The notes under the pieces were generated by a model. It was not told the origin of the DNA. It saw only the letters and a program-made list of their open reading frames with translations, and did no database searches. The position numbers and the translations under genes were made by a program. Source: Leeuwenhoekiella marinoflava DSM 3653 (GTDB taxonomy: Bacteria; Bacteroidota; Bacteroidia; Flavobacteriales; Flavobacteriaceae). From it: DNA of 64,000 nucleotides. Shown piece after piece: positions 17,171 to 25,961 of this stretch. The stretch lies in NCBI RefSeq assembly GCF_900129005.1, contig NZ_FQUN01000021.1:1-64000 (forward strand). Reading direction: 5' to 3'. Position 1 is the first letter of the stretch. Every line of letters begins with the position of its first letter.

Positions 17171-19708
17171 TTAAAGTTTTAACGAACGTAACCGCAAAGC
17201 GTTCATAATAACGGAAACTGAACTAAAGCTCATTGCCAAAGCCGCTATCATTGGTGATAATAACAACCCGAAAATAGGGAACAAAACACCTGCTGCGATT
17301 GGGATTCCTAAAATGTTATATCCTAAAGCCCAAAATAGGTTTTGCTTGATGTTACGCATTACACCGTCGCTCAATTCCCGTGCCTTGACAATACCGTGCA
17401 AATCGCCTTTTACCAAGGTTATCATTGCACTTTCAATGGCAACATCTGTTCCTGTTCCCATTGCGATACCAACATCACTTTTTGCCAAGGCTGGCGCATC
17501 ATTGATGCCGTCGCCTGCCATTGCTACAACTTTTCCGCTGTTCTGTAATTTTTCTACTTCCTGAAGTTTGTTTTCGGGCAACATTCCTGCTTTAAAATCA
17601 GCAAGATTTAATTCTTTTGCGACCGCTTGGGCAGTATCGTGATTGTCGCCAGTAAGCATTATTACTGCGATACCTTTGTCTTGAAGTGCTTTGATCGCTT
17701 TGGCGCTGGTCGCCTTTATTTTGTCGCCAATGACAACATATCCCACAACTTTTGAATCGATGGATAGGTATGAAACTGTTTTTCCTTGCTTTTGAAAACT
17801 TTGTGCTTCGGTTTCCATTTCCGAAGTTAATTCAGCCTTGGCGTATGCCATCATTTTGGAATTCCCTAAATCCACTTTTTTCCCGTTGATGTTTCCTTCA
17901 ACACCTTTTCCGGTAACTGCGCTAAACTTTTCAGCGCTCAAAAACTCAACATTCTTTTCTTTACCATATTTTACAGTTGCTTCGGCAAGCGGATGCTCGC
18001 TTTTGCTGTTTAGGGAAACGATGTATTGAAGCACTTCTTTTTCTGAAAAATTAGTTCCGAAGGCTCCGACTTTTTCAACCGTTGGTTTGCCTTCTGTTAT
18101 GGTTCCTGTTTTATCGATAATAAGTGTATCCACCTTGTCCATTTTTTCCAAAGCTTCGGCATTTTTTATGAGCACACCATTTTGTGCGCCCTTACCAACA
18201 CCGACCATAATGGACATTGGTGTTGCCAAGCCCAAGGCACAGGGACAGGCGATAATCAATACTGCAATTGCATTTACAAAGGCATAAACATAGACGGGTT
18301 CCGGACCAAAAATAGCCCAAACCACAAATGTGATAATGGAAATAAGGACAACTATGGGTACAAAATATCCCGAGACGGTATCCGCCAATTTTTGGATTGG
18401 TGCACGACTGCGACTGGCATTATTGACCATTTGGATAATTTGGGACAGTAGGGTATCTGCACCCACCTTTTCGGCTTTCATCAAAAAAGATTGGTTGCCG
18501 TTGATGGTGCCACTGGTAACTTTGTCATTTGCCGCTTTGTTTACGGGAATAGGTTCGCCTGTAATCATAGATTCATCGACCGTTGTACTACCTTCGGAAA
18601 TCACGCCATCAACTGGAATTTTTTCGCCTGGTTTCACCCGTAGGATATCGCCCAATTTAATGCTATCAATCGTAACCTCTTCTTCCTTGCCATCTTTGAC
18701 TAGTATGGCCTTGTTTGGCGCGAGCTTTAGCAATTCCTTTATTGCTGAATTGGTTTTGCCGTGGGCACGTGCTTCCAAAACCTGACCCAAGAGCACCAAG
18801 GTCAAAATAATAGTGGATACTTCATAATATACGTGAACGGCACCAGATTCTGTTTTGAACTGTGCCGGGAAAAAATCGGGAAAAAGCATACCGAATACGC
18901 TGAATAACCACGCTGCGCCAGCACCAATGCCGATTAGGGTAAACATATTGAGGTTCCAGGTTTTGATGCTTTTATAGGCACGTTCAAAGAACATCCACGT
19001 AGCATAAAACACCACAGGAATTGAAAGTGCAAGCTGAATCCAGTTCCAGTTTTTTTGCTTCATTACCGTATATAACGGATTATTCGGAATCATATCGCTC
19101 ATTGCGATTAAGAAAATAGGTAAGGTAAAGGCGACTGCAATCCAGAATTTCTTGAGTAATTTGTTATAGGTCTTTTCTTCGGCTGAACTATCTGCTTCCA
19201 TTGGGACTAAGTCCATCCCACAGATTGGGCAGGCTCCAGGTTCATCTTTTACAATTTCCGGGTGCATTGGGCAAGTCCATTGTTCAGAAGTTTTTGCAGA
19301 TAAATTTTGCTCTTCAACTAAATCCATTCCGCAGACAGGACAGTCTCCAGTTTTTTCATATGTTTTGTCTCCCTCACAATGCATCGGACAGTAAAAAGTG
19401 CCAGTTCCTTTACCTTTAGGTTTTTCATTTTTTGCTTTCGTACTTCGACTACGCTCAGCATCAACTCCGGCGGTATCGTTTTGATGATGTCGCTCTCCAG
19501 ATTTGTGGATAGAATAAGTACCACCTTCTTTTTTAAGGGCATCTTGGAATTTCTCAATAGGAATATGTGATTCCATTTCAATGGTAGCTTCAGCTTTTGC
19601 TAAATTCACAGTAGCCTTTGAGACACCTTTCACTTTGGAAAGTGTTCCTTCTACGTGATTTCGACAACCATTGCAGGTCATTCCGTGTATTTTATAGGTG
19701 TGTTTCAT
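17171..19708 (-). CDS. heavy-metal P1B ATPase with HMA and two HMBD domains
   Basis: An 845-residue Cu(I)/Ag(I) pump, the second in the window. Order: HMA domain with MTCNGC (about 9-14); a linker with a repeat-derived segment (VDAERSRSTKAK, about 81-92); two Cys-pair metal-binding modules (FYCPMHCEGDKTYEKTGDCP and WTCPMHPEIVKDEPGACPIC, about 103-170); transmembrane CPC ([11 protein letters not shown], near 487); DKTGT (near 532); GDGINDAPAL; and the copper-type C-terminus MSFSSVSVIMNALRL. This resembles the SilP/CopA-long type. The duplicated HMBD fits high-capacity periplasmic metal export. It leads a run with PepSY, DUF305 and CusB. Confidence 0.93.
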   Translation of the reverse strand: MKHTYKIHGMTCNGCRNHVEGTLSKVKGVSKATVNLAKAEATIEMESHIPIEKFQDALKKEGGTYSIHKSGERHHQNDTAGVDAERSRSTKAKNEKPKGKGTGTFYCPMHCEGDKTYEKTGDCPVCGMDLVEEQNLSAKTSEQWTCPMHPEIVKDEPGACPICGMDLVPMEADSSAEEKTYNKLLKKFWIAVAFTLPIFLIAMSDMIPNNPLYTVMKQKNWNWIQLALSIPVVFYATWMFFERAYKSIKTWNLNMFTLIGIGAGAAWLFSVFGMLFPDFFPAQFKTESGAVHVYYEVSTIILTLVLLGQVLEARAHGKTNSAIKELLKLAPNKAILVKDGKEEEVTIDSIKLGDILRVKPGEKIPVDGVISEGSTTVDESMITGEPIPVNKAANDKVTSGTINGNQSFLMKAEKVGADTLLSQIIQMVNNASRSRAPIQKLADTVSGYFVPIVVLISIITFVVWAIFGPEPVYVYAFVNAIAVLIIACPCALGLATPMSIMVGVGKGAQNGVLIKNAEALEKMDKVDTLIIDKTGTITEGKPTVEKVGAFGTNFSEKEVLQYIVSLNSKSEHPLAEATVKYGKEKNVEFLSAEKFSAVTGKGVEGNINGKKVDLGNSKMMAYAKAELTSEMETEAQSFQKQGKTVSYLSIDSKVVGYVVIGDKIKATSAKAIKALQDKGIAVIMLTGDNHDTAQAVAKELNLADFKAGMLPENKLQEVEKLQNSGKVVAMAGDGINDAPALAKSDVGIAMGTGTDVAIESAMITLVKGDLHGIVKARELSDGVMRNIKQNLFWALGYNILGIPIAAGVLFPIFGLLLSPMIAALAMSFSSVSVIMNALRLRSLKL
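19443..19458. repeat. dispersed flavobacterial repeat inside the ATPase gene
   Basis: CTTCGACTACGCTCAG lies within the P-type ATPase linker, where it is read as LSVVEV-like on one strand and ERSRST on the coding strand. I recognise CTTCGACTnCGCTCAG as a sequence widespread in Flavobacteria genomes, normally between genes. Here it extends the coding sequence without breaking the frame. Confidence 0.45.
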
Positions 19709-19722
19709 AGTATCTGTTATTT

Positions 19723-21078
19723 TTACATTTTCATTTGTTCTTTTTCACTGTTTTCCATTCCCATATTCATATTTCCGTCTTTATCTGTATGCGATTTCAT
19801 AAAAATAAATTGAGAAAGAAAAATGAGGGCAATACCAATTGCAGCAACTATTAGTACAAATGGGTCGTTTACATATTTTAAATAGATAAATGCTGCCAAA
19901 ATAACAACATCCAACAGTATGGCAATTATTGGAATAATCGGGTTGAATTTTACTTCCTTTTTCAAATATTTAAAAAGTCCCCAATGAATAGCAATGTCCA
20001 TTATCAAATAGAAAATAGCACCAATGGAAGCTATGCGAGTTAAATCGAACAAAACAGTCAAAAGTATCGCTAAAGAAACAGTAAAAATCAGCGAAGGATT
20101 TTTAAGTTGCTTCATTCTGTTCATATCAGGAACTTGTTTCATATTGCTTAACATACCCAACATTCGCGAGGCAGAATATACGCTGGCAATTACACCGGAA
20201 ACTGTTGCAACAATGGCTAGTAAAATAGTTAGCGTTGAACCCCATTCGCCAAATAGAGGTTTTGCTGCTGCTGCGAGAGCATAATCTTTTGCTATTATAA
20301 TTTCTTCAATACTCAATCCGCCAGCAACCGATAATGCCAAAACAACATAGATAACCGTACAAACGATTATTGATATAATTATGGAACGCCCTACATTTTT
20401 ATGAGGATTTTTTATATCGCCACCTTGATTGGTAATGGTCGTAAATCCTTTGTATGCAAGGATAGACAAGGCCAATGCGGCAATAAATCCAAAACCTTCA
20501 GGCAGGGATTGGCCATTGGCAGCACTATAAGTACCTGTGATTGTGGGTAAACCAGAAATAACCAATCCTGATATAGCAAGAACTGCAATACCCACTACTT
20601 TAATAATTGCAGTAATGGTAGCGGTAGTCTCAATAATCTTGTTACCCGAAATATTGATGATATATGCAGCAACAATAAGCAATACACCCAATGCAGATGC
20701 ATAACCTTCATATCCTTGCGGAAACAGTCGTAACGCATACGCCCCAAAAGTACCTGCCACTAAACTTTCTGAGACAACCATTGATACATACATCAGCAAA
20801 GAAAATGAACCAGCAAGTGTACCTGGTAAATAGGCCTTTGTCAAAAATTTAGCAACACCTCCAGAAGAAGGATAGGCGTTTGAAAATTTAACATACGAAT
20901 AGGAGCTAAAGCCTACTACAACTGCGCCTGCGATAAAAGCAATAGGAAATAAATCGCCGACTAATTCGGCTATCTGCCCCATTAAAACAAAAATACCTGC
21001 ACCAATCATTACGCCTGTACCTAAAGATACAGAGCCTAATAATGAGAGCTTTTGGGTATTTATTTTTAATGGTTTCAT
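19723..21078 (-). CDS. APC-family amino-acid permease
   Basis: 451 residues, about 12 membrane helices, opening with the APC signature SLGTGVMIGAGIFVLMGQIA. LAYKGFTTITNQGGDIKNP is the conserved helix 6-loop motif. The C-terminus is Met-rich (MNMGMENSEKEQMKM). It is nearly the same protein as the product of 56237-57592. Substrate unknown; homologues in metal-resistance islands suggest import of an amino acid used against metal or acid stress, but that is inference. Encoded 14 bases before the large P-type ATPase. Confidence 0.88.
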   Translation of the reverse strand: MKPLKINTQKLSLLGSVSLGTGVMIGAGIFVLMGQIAELVGDLFPIAFIAGAVVVGFSSYSYVKFSNAYPSSGGVAKFLTKAYLPGTLAGSFSLLMYVSMVVSESLVAGTFGAYALRLFPQGYEGYASALGVLLIVAAYIINISGNKIIETTATITAIIKVVGIAVLAISGLVISGLPTITGTYSAANGQSLPEGFGFIAALALSILAYKGFTTITNQGGDIKNPHKNVGRSIIISIIVCTVIYVVLALSVAGGLSIEEIIIAKDYALAAAAKPLFGEWGSTLTILLAIVATVSGVIASVYSASRMLGMLSNMKQVPDMNRMKQLKNPSLIFTVSLAILLTVLFDLTRIASIGAIFYLIMDIAIHWGLFKYLKKEVKFNPIIPIIAILLDVVILAAFIYLKYVNDPFVLIVAAIGIALIFLSQFIFMKSHTDKDGNMNMGMENSEKEQMKM

Positions 21079-21152
21079 CTCGAAATTTCTATTTAATCTG
21101 ATTACAATATTGGTTGCGGGTCACTTTTTATATGTTATATATATGTTTCAAA

Positions 21153-21446
21153 TTACCTTAATTTTTTTCGGATTGCCTCAGAAATATTTTCAGAGTAAAC
21201 CCCATAAGCATCCACCAATAAGCCTTTTATTCCATTTTTGGAAGAAATGGCATATAGTACACTATTGTCATCTGTGCTACTCATTCCTTCAAAACGATGC
21301 ATCTCGTCCACCTCAAAATCTTCTGGATGGAATTTCAACTTTAGAGCATTACATTCCAGATGTTTCTCTTTCAAATTGAAATCAACAGTGTAGCCTTTAG
21401 CCTGTAAATGAGCCATAGTTTCAGAAAGTGTATCGTAGCTTTTCAT
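21153..21446 (-). CDS. small conserved protein (often mislabelled PRPP synthetase)
   Basis: A 97-residue protein (MKSYDTLSETMAHLQAKGY... DFEVDEMHRFEGMSS... LVDAYGVYSENISEAI). This small Bacteroidota family is often named phosphoribosylpyrophosphate synthetase in databases, but the PRPP-binding loop and the rest of that 300-residue enzyme are absent, so I do not adopt the name. Its ATG lies 9 bases after a copy of the structured repeat (21456-21528), which therefore occupies its 5' untranslated region. Confidence 0.7.
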   Translation of the reverse strand: MKSYDTLSETMAHLQAKGYTVDFNLKEKHLECNALKLKFHPEDFEVDEMHRFEGMSSTDDNSVLYAISSKNGIKGLLVDAYGVYSENISEAIRKKLR

Positions 21447-21455
21447 ATTATAATA

Positions 21456-21528
21456 GTGCCCGACTTGGGAAGGAGTTTTAACTAATCAACAATGAAAAAT
21501 TTTCCATTCCCTTCCCACATCAGGACTT
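21456..21528 (-). ncRNA. structured repeat element, copy 1
   Basis: On the minus strand: AAGTCCTG, ATG, TGGGAAGG..., a loop with TTGTTGATTAGT, then CCTTCCCA, AGT, CGGGCAC. Two stems (CCTG with CGGG; TGGGAAGG with CCTTCCCA) flank a three-base internal loop. Three other copies follow the same plan. It ends 9 bases before the ATG of the 21153-21446 gene. Confidence 0.55.
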
Positions 21529-21603
21529 ATTTTATGTTCTCTTGGCCTGTTTTAAATATCATAAATACTCTTATCATTCTTTTTGAATATAGAAAACACA
21601 TAG

Positions 21604-22146
21604 TTATTCCAATTTCAGCACCAATTGTGCAAATTGCACATTTATTGTTTTATCCAAACCTTGCATTAAAGAATCTAACCCCGTATCTGAAACCAAAACC
21701 TGTCCCGTTGCACTTATCAGACAAGACATATTTATGCCCTGTTCTATATGGGTAATGGTTGCTTTAAACTGTGATTTATAGGTTTCCCCTTGATATAAAA
21801 CATCAACCAGCCAATTAAAATTGATAGGGTCGTGCCGTTTTGATAAAAAATCAACGGATGGAATAGTACCTGTAAACCGAAGAATTGCAGGTGCTTCCCC
21901 TTCTTGTATAATGGCATTTAATTCAGGAAGGTCTGTTACTAAAGTTTTAAGGTCTAGAACACCATTTACTACTTTAGAATTGTAATCAAGATATAGTGCC
22001 AGACTATGGCTTTCTGCCTTGATAGTCTTACCGTCCACCAAAGTCATCATCTCAATATGGCCATCATCGGTTCTATATATTTTTTGAGCCGAAACCTCGA
22101 AATATGTTATTAAAAGAACTGCGAACATCAATAGTTTAGTTTTCAT
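21604..22146 (-). CDS. exported YceI-like hypothetical protein
   Basis: About 180 residues from the ATG at 22146 (MKTKLLMFAVLLITYFEVSA-Q), a clear signal peptide. The mature part has alternating hydrophobic strands (GHIEMMTLVDGKTIKAESHS; RFTGTIPSVDFLSKRHDPIN), suggesting a beta-barrel lipocalin-type fold such as YceI. I do not recognise a named family with certainty. A longer frame to 22203 would hide the signal peptide. Confidence 0.6.
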   Translation of the reverse strand: MKTKLLMFAVLLITYFEVSAQKIYRTDDGHIEMMTLVDGKTIKAESHSLALYLDYNSKVVNGVLDLKTLVTDLPELNAIIQEGEAPAILRFTGTIPSVDFLSKRHDPINFNWLVDVLYQGETYKSQFKATITHIEQGINMSCLISATGQVLVSDTGLDSLMQGLDKTINVQFAQLVLKLE

Positions 22147-22217
22147 AATGTTTATTGTTGCTAATTGTTTTCTATATAAAGTAAGTATAACCATAATCCG
22201 CAATTGCCAATTTCAAA

Positions 22218-23462
22218 TCAAACTGATTTTGCTATTTTTTCCATAATTGTAAGGTCTGTACCAAATTTGCAAATCGCATCGCAATGCATCCTCAATTCAG
22301 AAAACAAAATATACTTTATATGCATCTTGGAATTTTTGATTACAGGTCGATTCAATTGATGTATGACGTCTTTTTCACGATGGTTTGGAATGATGATATA
22401 AAAAACCTCATCGCCATCGGAAATGCTGAAATATAAATCGGACAGTCTTAAAATTCCTGAATAGATACTGGTGCTTTTTTCAACCTCAAAAGCGGCTACT
22501 ATATTATTGGTTCCCTTTTCAAACCAAAGCACATCAATGAGTTTAATGGTGGTTTGGGTTTCCTTATCGCAAGGAAGCGCTGGAAATGTTTTCATTGAAA
22601 TGAACGAAAAACTTTGACCGCCAAAAGATTTACTTTTATCGTTGCTGGCAGGTGTAACGTCAAAACCAAGTGAAATGCCGATTTTCAATAAATGGTATTG
22701 CATTTCGTCGTGAAGTTTCTCTTCCTGCTTTTCTTCCTGAATTTCCCTTTGCCGTTTTACGATGTTTTTTTCAAATTTGACCCGTTCGGCCTCACTTAAA
22801 TATTCGTCGTTACCTATGAGCATTTTTTGGGTGCCAATCTCGAAACACAATCCTGCAATTGCGCCTAAATCGTTTGACAGTTCCGTTTTGTTTTTAGTAT
22901 TGGTTTCTATCAAGATTTCCCTGATTTTCAGATACTCCGTCCAACTTCCCAATTTCTTTTTATCCTTGAACAGAAAATTAAACCCATTTAGTATGGCCGT
23001 ATTAAATGGTGGAAACCAAGTGGGATGCAAAAAATATAAAATACTTGCTACCGCTGGGCCGAGGCCTTTTACTTTGAGTGCATCCAACTTTACGATTTCC
23101 CTTACGACCTGTTCTTCCGTTTTGGCATTAATACAGTTTTCCAAAAATTGACCAAAAGCTATTTTATTGTCCTGATTTTCATAGATATCAGGAATGCGCA
23201 GTTTCGGCTTCCAATAAAAAGGATGCGCCACACCCGCAAAAACTTGCTTTTGCTCTGCAATGCTGCCCAACACAAATTCCAGACTGCTTTCCTTAAAATC
23301 GTTTGGGAAGGTTTTGTTTTTAATGTCCTCAATCACCTGCAAAACGCCTCTACGGATGGTTCTAAACGCCTTCAATCTCTGGTCATTGTCAACAAACCAA
23401 GTATTGTAAACACTTTCCGAGTCGGTTTTATATTGATGGATTATTTGAGGAAAATTGCTCAT
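22218..23462 (-). CDS. putative HhH plus PD-(D/E)XK-like nuclease
   Basis: About 414 residues from the ATG at 23462, chosen because a longer frame would overlap the upstream gene. The N-terminal half has a helix-hairpin-helix-like stretch (DALKVKGLGPAVASILYFLH) as in DNA glycosylases. A coiled region near 250-275 follows (IVKRQREIQEEKQEEKL). The C-terminal part has IDVLWFEKGTNNIVAAFEVE and then KSTSIYSGILRLSDLYF, which resembles a restriction-endonuclease fold with an E-x-E variant. It may cut or bind DNA. It is out of place among metal genes. Confidence 0.45.
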   Translation of the reverse strand: MSNFPQIIHQYKTDSESVYNTWFVDNDQRLKAFRTIRRGVLQVIEDIKNKTFPNDFKESSLEFVLGSIAEQKQVFAGVAHPFYWKPKLRIPDIYENQDNKIAFGQFLENCINAKTEEQVVREIVKLDALKVKGLGPAVASILYFLHPTWFPPFNTAILNGFNFLFKDKKKLGSWTEYLKIREILIETNTKNKTELSNDLGAIAGLCFEIGTQKMLIGNDEYLSEAERVKFEKNIVKRQREIQEEKQEEKLHDEMQYHLLKIGISLGFDVTPASNDKSKSFGGQSFSFISMKTFPALPCDKETQTTIKLIDVLWFEKGTNNIVAAFEVEKSTSIYSGILRLSDLYFSISDGDEVFYIIIPNHREKDVIHQLNRPVIKNSKMHIKYILFSELRMHCDAICKFGTDLTIMEKIAKSV

Positions 23463-23470
23463 TGTTGCTG

Positions 23471-23953
23471 TTATTTCGTGTTTCTTGAAGAGGTATGTGT
23501 TTTGATGATTTTCCATTCGCCACCCATCTTTTTTAGGATAGACGTTGCCACGCCTTTTTTGCGAATCGTTCGTGTTTCACCTTTTTCATTTGGGTTAAGC
23601 ACTATGGTATAAATGTAGGTTTCAGTAGTAAAAGCATAGGGCGCATCTACTTTGGCATCGATTTCATAATCAGAAAAGGTAAAACTTTTAAATTCGCCTA
23701 ATTCTGGTCCAAGATGATGCTCAATGTAATGTGCATACGTGCCTTCGACTCCACCGGATTCAAATACTTCAGAATCTTCTGCAAATAAATTGAACGTGCC
23801 TTCAGTTGTCAAATTTTGAATGGCATCCTTGTAGGTTTTCATCACAGCAATAACCGCTTCCGTATCCGTCTTTGCTTTTGTTTCCTGTGCGTTGGATAAG
23901 CTGAAAGTAGCAATGAGAATTGTTACGAGTGCAATTGTTTTAATTGTTTTCAT
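23471..23953 (-). CDS. SnoaL/NTF2-like exported protein
   Basis: 160 residues with a signal peptide (TIALVTILIATFSLSNAQ-E). The mature part has the NTF2/SnoaL (DUF4440-like) pattern: DTEAVIAVMKTYKDAIQN, LFAEDSEVFESGGVEGTY, WKIIKTH. This fold usually binds a small ligand in a cone-shaped pocket; no catalytic residue set is recognisable. Confidence 0.75.
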   Translation of the reverse strand: MKTIKTIALVTILIATFSLSNAQETKAKTDTEAVIAVMKTYKDAIQNLTTEGTFNLFAEDSEVFESGGVEGTYAHYIEHHLGPELGEFKSFTFSDYEIDAKVDAPYAFTTETYIYTIVLNPNEKGETRTIRKKGVATSILKKMGGEWKIIKTHTSSRNTK

Positions 23954-23971
23954 AATTTTAGTTTTTAAAGG

Positions 23972-24529
23972 TTATTTATTATCAACGTGTATTCTATTAA
24001 TATTTGCAATGCCAAAGACAAGTACCAAAAAGCTCAAGAAAATTTCCATCATTACCAGCGTTTTTCCCGCAATTGAAATTGGTACAATATCGCCATATCC
24101 AACCGAGGAAAAAGTTATCAAGCTGAAATAGATAAATTCAAAAAATTGCAAGAAGAATGAACCATTGAGCGAAGTACTCTCTTTGAAATTTTCAGAATTC
24201 AAAATATATAACGCGTGATAATCAGTCGTGAATGAAAAAACAATCAAAACAATCAACACCGCAAATAAAGTTAGGACGTGCGCAAGCTGATGGCTTTCGC
24301 CTATTATTTTAGCCAATTGTATGAACGTAAGCCGAACGATAAAAATGGTCTTGATTAGAGCCAAAGCCACAATTAAAATAGGTCGCCATAGGCCATTATC
24401 ATCTGCTTGTGCCCAAAATATATAACTCAGTGATATAGCGATAACCGCCGTTGCGGTAAGCAATACTTTTTTAAAGAGCTGTCCATAAAACCCATTGCCG
24501 TTTGATATATCATTTATAGTTTCTTTCAC
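23972..24529 (-). CDS. two-TM-type potassium channel protein
   Basis: 185 residues with about five hydrophobic helices. The last pair encloses a pore loop with the selectivity filter SSVGYGDIVPIS (near 145-156), the K+ channel signature. No cytosolic RCK domain follows, so gating is unclear. Upstream, at 164 bases, lies copy 4 of the structured repeat. It could balance membrane potential during cation stress, but that is inference. Confidence 0.82.
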   Translation of the reverse strand: MKETINDISNGNGFYGQLFKKVLLTATAVIAISLSYIFWAQADDNGLWRPILIVALALIKTIFIVRLTFIQLAKIIGESHQLAHVLTLFAVLIVLIVFSFTTDYHALYILNSENFKESTSLNGSFFLQFFEFIYFSLITFSSVGYGDIVPISIAGKTLVMMEIFLSFLVLVFGIANINRIHVDNK

Positions 24530-24692
24530 TATTGATTTTTTTAATACATTAATATTAGTTATATCATTGCAACACCAATAAATAAGTATTGATGCCTTGA
24601 AAGGATAGATGAAACTCTAGTGGCCACTCCATAAAAATATACATCCTGAAAATCCAGTATTTACAATAAGATTTTCTTTCACAAAATTTCTA

Positions 24693-24753
24693 GTGCCTAA
24701 CAAGGGGGGACTAAAACCAACCATCAACATTGACCCTTCCCTAATTAGGGCTT
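24693..24753 (-). ncRNA. structured repeat element, copy 4
   Basis: On the minus strand: AAGCCCTAA, TAGGGAAGGG, loop with ATGTTGATGGTTGGT, CCCCCCTT, then TTAGGCAC. The outer stem is CCTAA with TTAGG, differing from copies 1 and 2 but still paired. It lies between the stop of the DUF4136 gene and the K+ channel gene. Its first 12 bases also form CCCTAATTAGGG next to a T run on the plus strand. Confidence 0.5.
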
Positions 24754-24786
24754 TTTTTCTTGATATCTTTTTATATCATTTTAAGC

Positions 24787-25383
24787 TCAGTTTTTTACAG
24801 TATTCCCATATTGATATTTTGCAAATATTTTTGCCACCGCCTCCTTAATTTCCTTTTGCTTGTCGGTGGTATTTGCGTGCAGCACATCTGGCGCAAATCC
24901 TTGCCAGACTAATTGACGGCGTTTCATATCTATAAGTTCTATGACAACGCCACCTTCTTTGTGTTCTTGAGATGATTGGTAACCGCCATAATATCCATAA
25001 CCGTAAGACCCGAAATGACCATAACCGTGACCATAAGAAGGAAAATAAGGGTAGCCACCACCTGTGTTTATATCTCTTGTCTGTACAACGATACGGGAAT
25101 CTACCAATAAATCAGGATTGCTCTTATTCAAGACGTAGCCTTTATTTTCCATTTGTTCCTGAATGGCGCCTTTTAACCGTTTCTTTATCAATGTGTTGAA
25201 AAATAACGGTTCGTTTTCCTTGTCGCTGTCCATTTGAAAATCATCGGACCAGTAAAAGGTTTTGTAGGTTCCAAACTGTGCTTCTTGGTCATAATCGGTA
25301 ACGATGGCCGAAGAAGTGACCGAACAACTTACTGCGGTAATGCTTATTAAAAGGCAGACTGCCAATTTTATTAATGTTCTCAT
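24787..25383 (-). CDS. DUF4136 lipoprotein
   Basis: 198 residues. A signal peptide ends in a lipobox (LISITAVSC-S), so it is a lipid-anchored outer-envelope protein. DUF4136 pattern: YDQEAQFGTYKTFYW at the start, LLVDSRIVVQ in the middle, and GVVIELIDMKRRQLVWQG near the end. A Gly/Tyr-rich stretch (YPYFPSYGHGYGHFGSYGYG type) lies at about 120-145. Function unknown; common in stress and efflux clusters. Confidence 0.88.
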   Translation of the reverse strand: MRTLIKLAVCLLISITAVSCSVTSSAIVTDYDQEAQFGTYKTFYWSDDFQMDSDKENEPLFFNTLIKKRLKGAIQEQMENKGYVLNKSNPDLLVDSRIVVQTRDINTGGGYPYFPSYGHGYGHFGSYGYGYYGGYQSSQEHKEGGVVIELIDMKRRQLVWQGFAPDVLHANTTDKQKEIKEAVAKIFAKYQYGNTVKN

Positions 25384-25412
25384 AATCCATTTATTTAATT
25401 CAACAATCTATT

Positions 25413-25961
25413 TTATTTCTTCGTAAGTATTGCATCCACACTCAAGTCGTGCTTGTCATTAACTTTTATAAATACCAAACTTGGGCGTTCCAAATTATAA
25501 TCGGTAATCAATAAAGACCAAGAAGCTGTTAATTGAATTGTATCTTCTGAAACAAGTTTCAACTCAATAGGAATGGTTATTTCCCGAGTAACTCCGGCAA
25601 GGGTGAAATCTCCCTTTGCGTTGAGCGTTTGTGTCGCTTTTTCTTCAAAATTAAAATCGTCCATAAATTTTCCTTCAAAAACAACATTGGGTTTTTTTTC
25701 CGCTTTTACCAGATCATACATATGTCCATCCCGTTTTTCATTATCTGTCTTTATGGATTTTACAGGAACCGAAAAGGTCAACGTGCCGTCCTTAAAACCT
25801 ATGGTGCCCTGTAAATCATCAGATTTGCCGATATAGGAATTAAGTGGCATTTTTGCCTTAAAGGATGCGGTTCCTTCCTTTACTATATAATTTTGGGCCT
25901 TTATAGATACATTGCTTGAAAACAACAGTATTATTAACAAATAAATTAAGTTTTTACCCAT
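25413..25961 (-). CDS. YceI family protein
   Basis: 182 residues with a signal peptide (LLFSSNVSIKAQ). YceI fold with motifs GTIGFKDGTLTFSVPVKSIK, RDGHMYDLVKAEKKPNVVFE and FTLAGVTREITIPIELK. YceI proteins are periplasmic lipocalin-like barrels that bind isoprenoids or other lipids. Overlaps the end of the preceding glutamate-synthase-like gene by 8 bases. Confidence 0.92.
   Translation of the reverse strand: MGKNLIYLLIILLFSSNVSIKAQNYIVKEGTASFKAKMPLNSYIGKSDDLQGTIGFKDGTLTFSVPVKSIKTDNEKRDGHMYDLVKAEKKPNVVFEGKFMDDFNFEEKATQTLNAKGDFTLAGVTREITIPIELKLVSEDTIQLTASWSLLITDYNLERPSLVFIKVNDKHDLSVDAILTKK

Noticed and set aside
21153-21446. Naming the 97-residue product PRPP synthetase
   Set aside because: The protein lacks the PRPP-binding loop and two thirds of the enzyme; the label seems an error of transfer.
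24737-24757. Plus-strand intrinsic terminator CCCTAATTAGGG plus T run
   Set aside because: No plus-strand gene ends nearby; the sequence is better explained as an edge of structured repeat copy 4.
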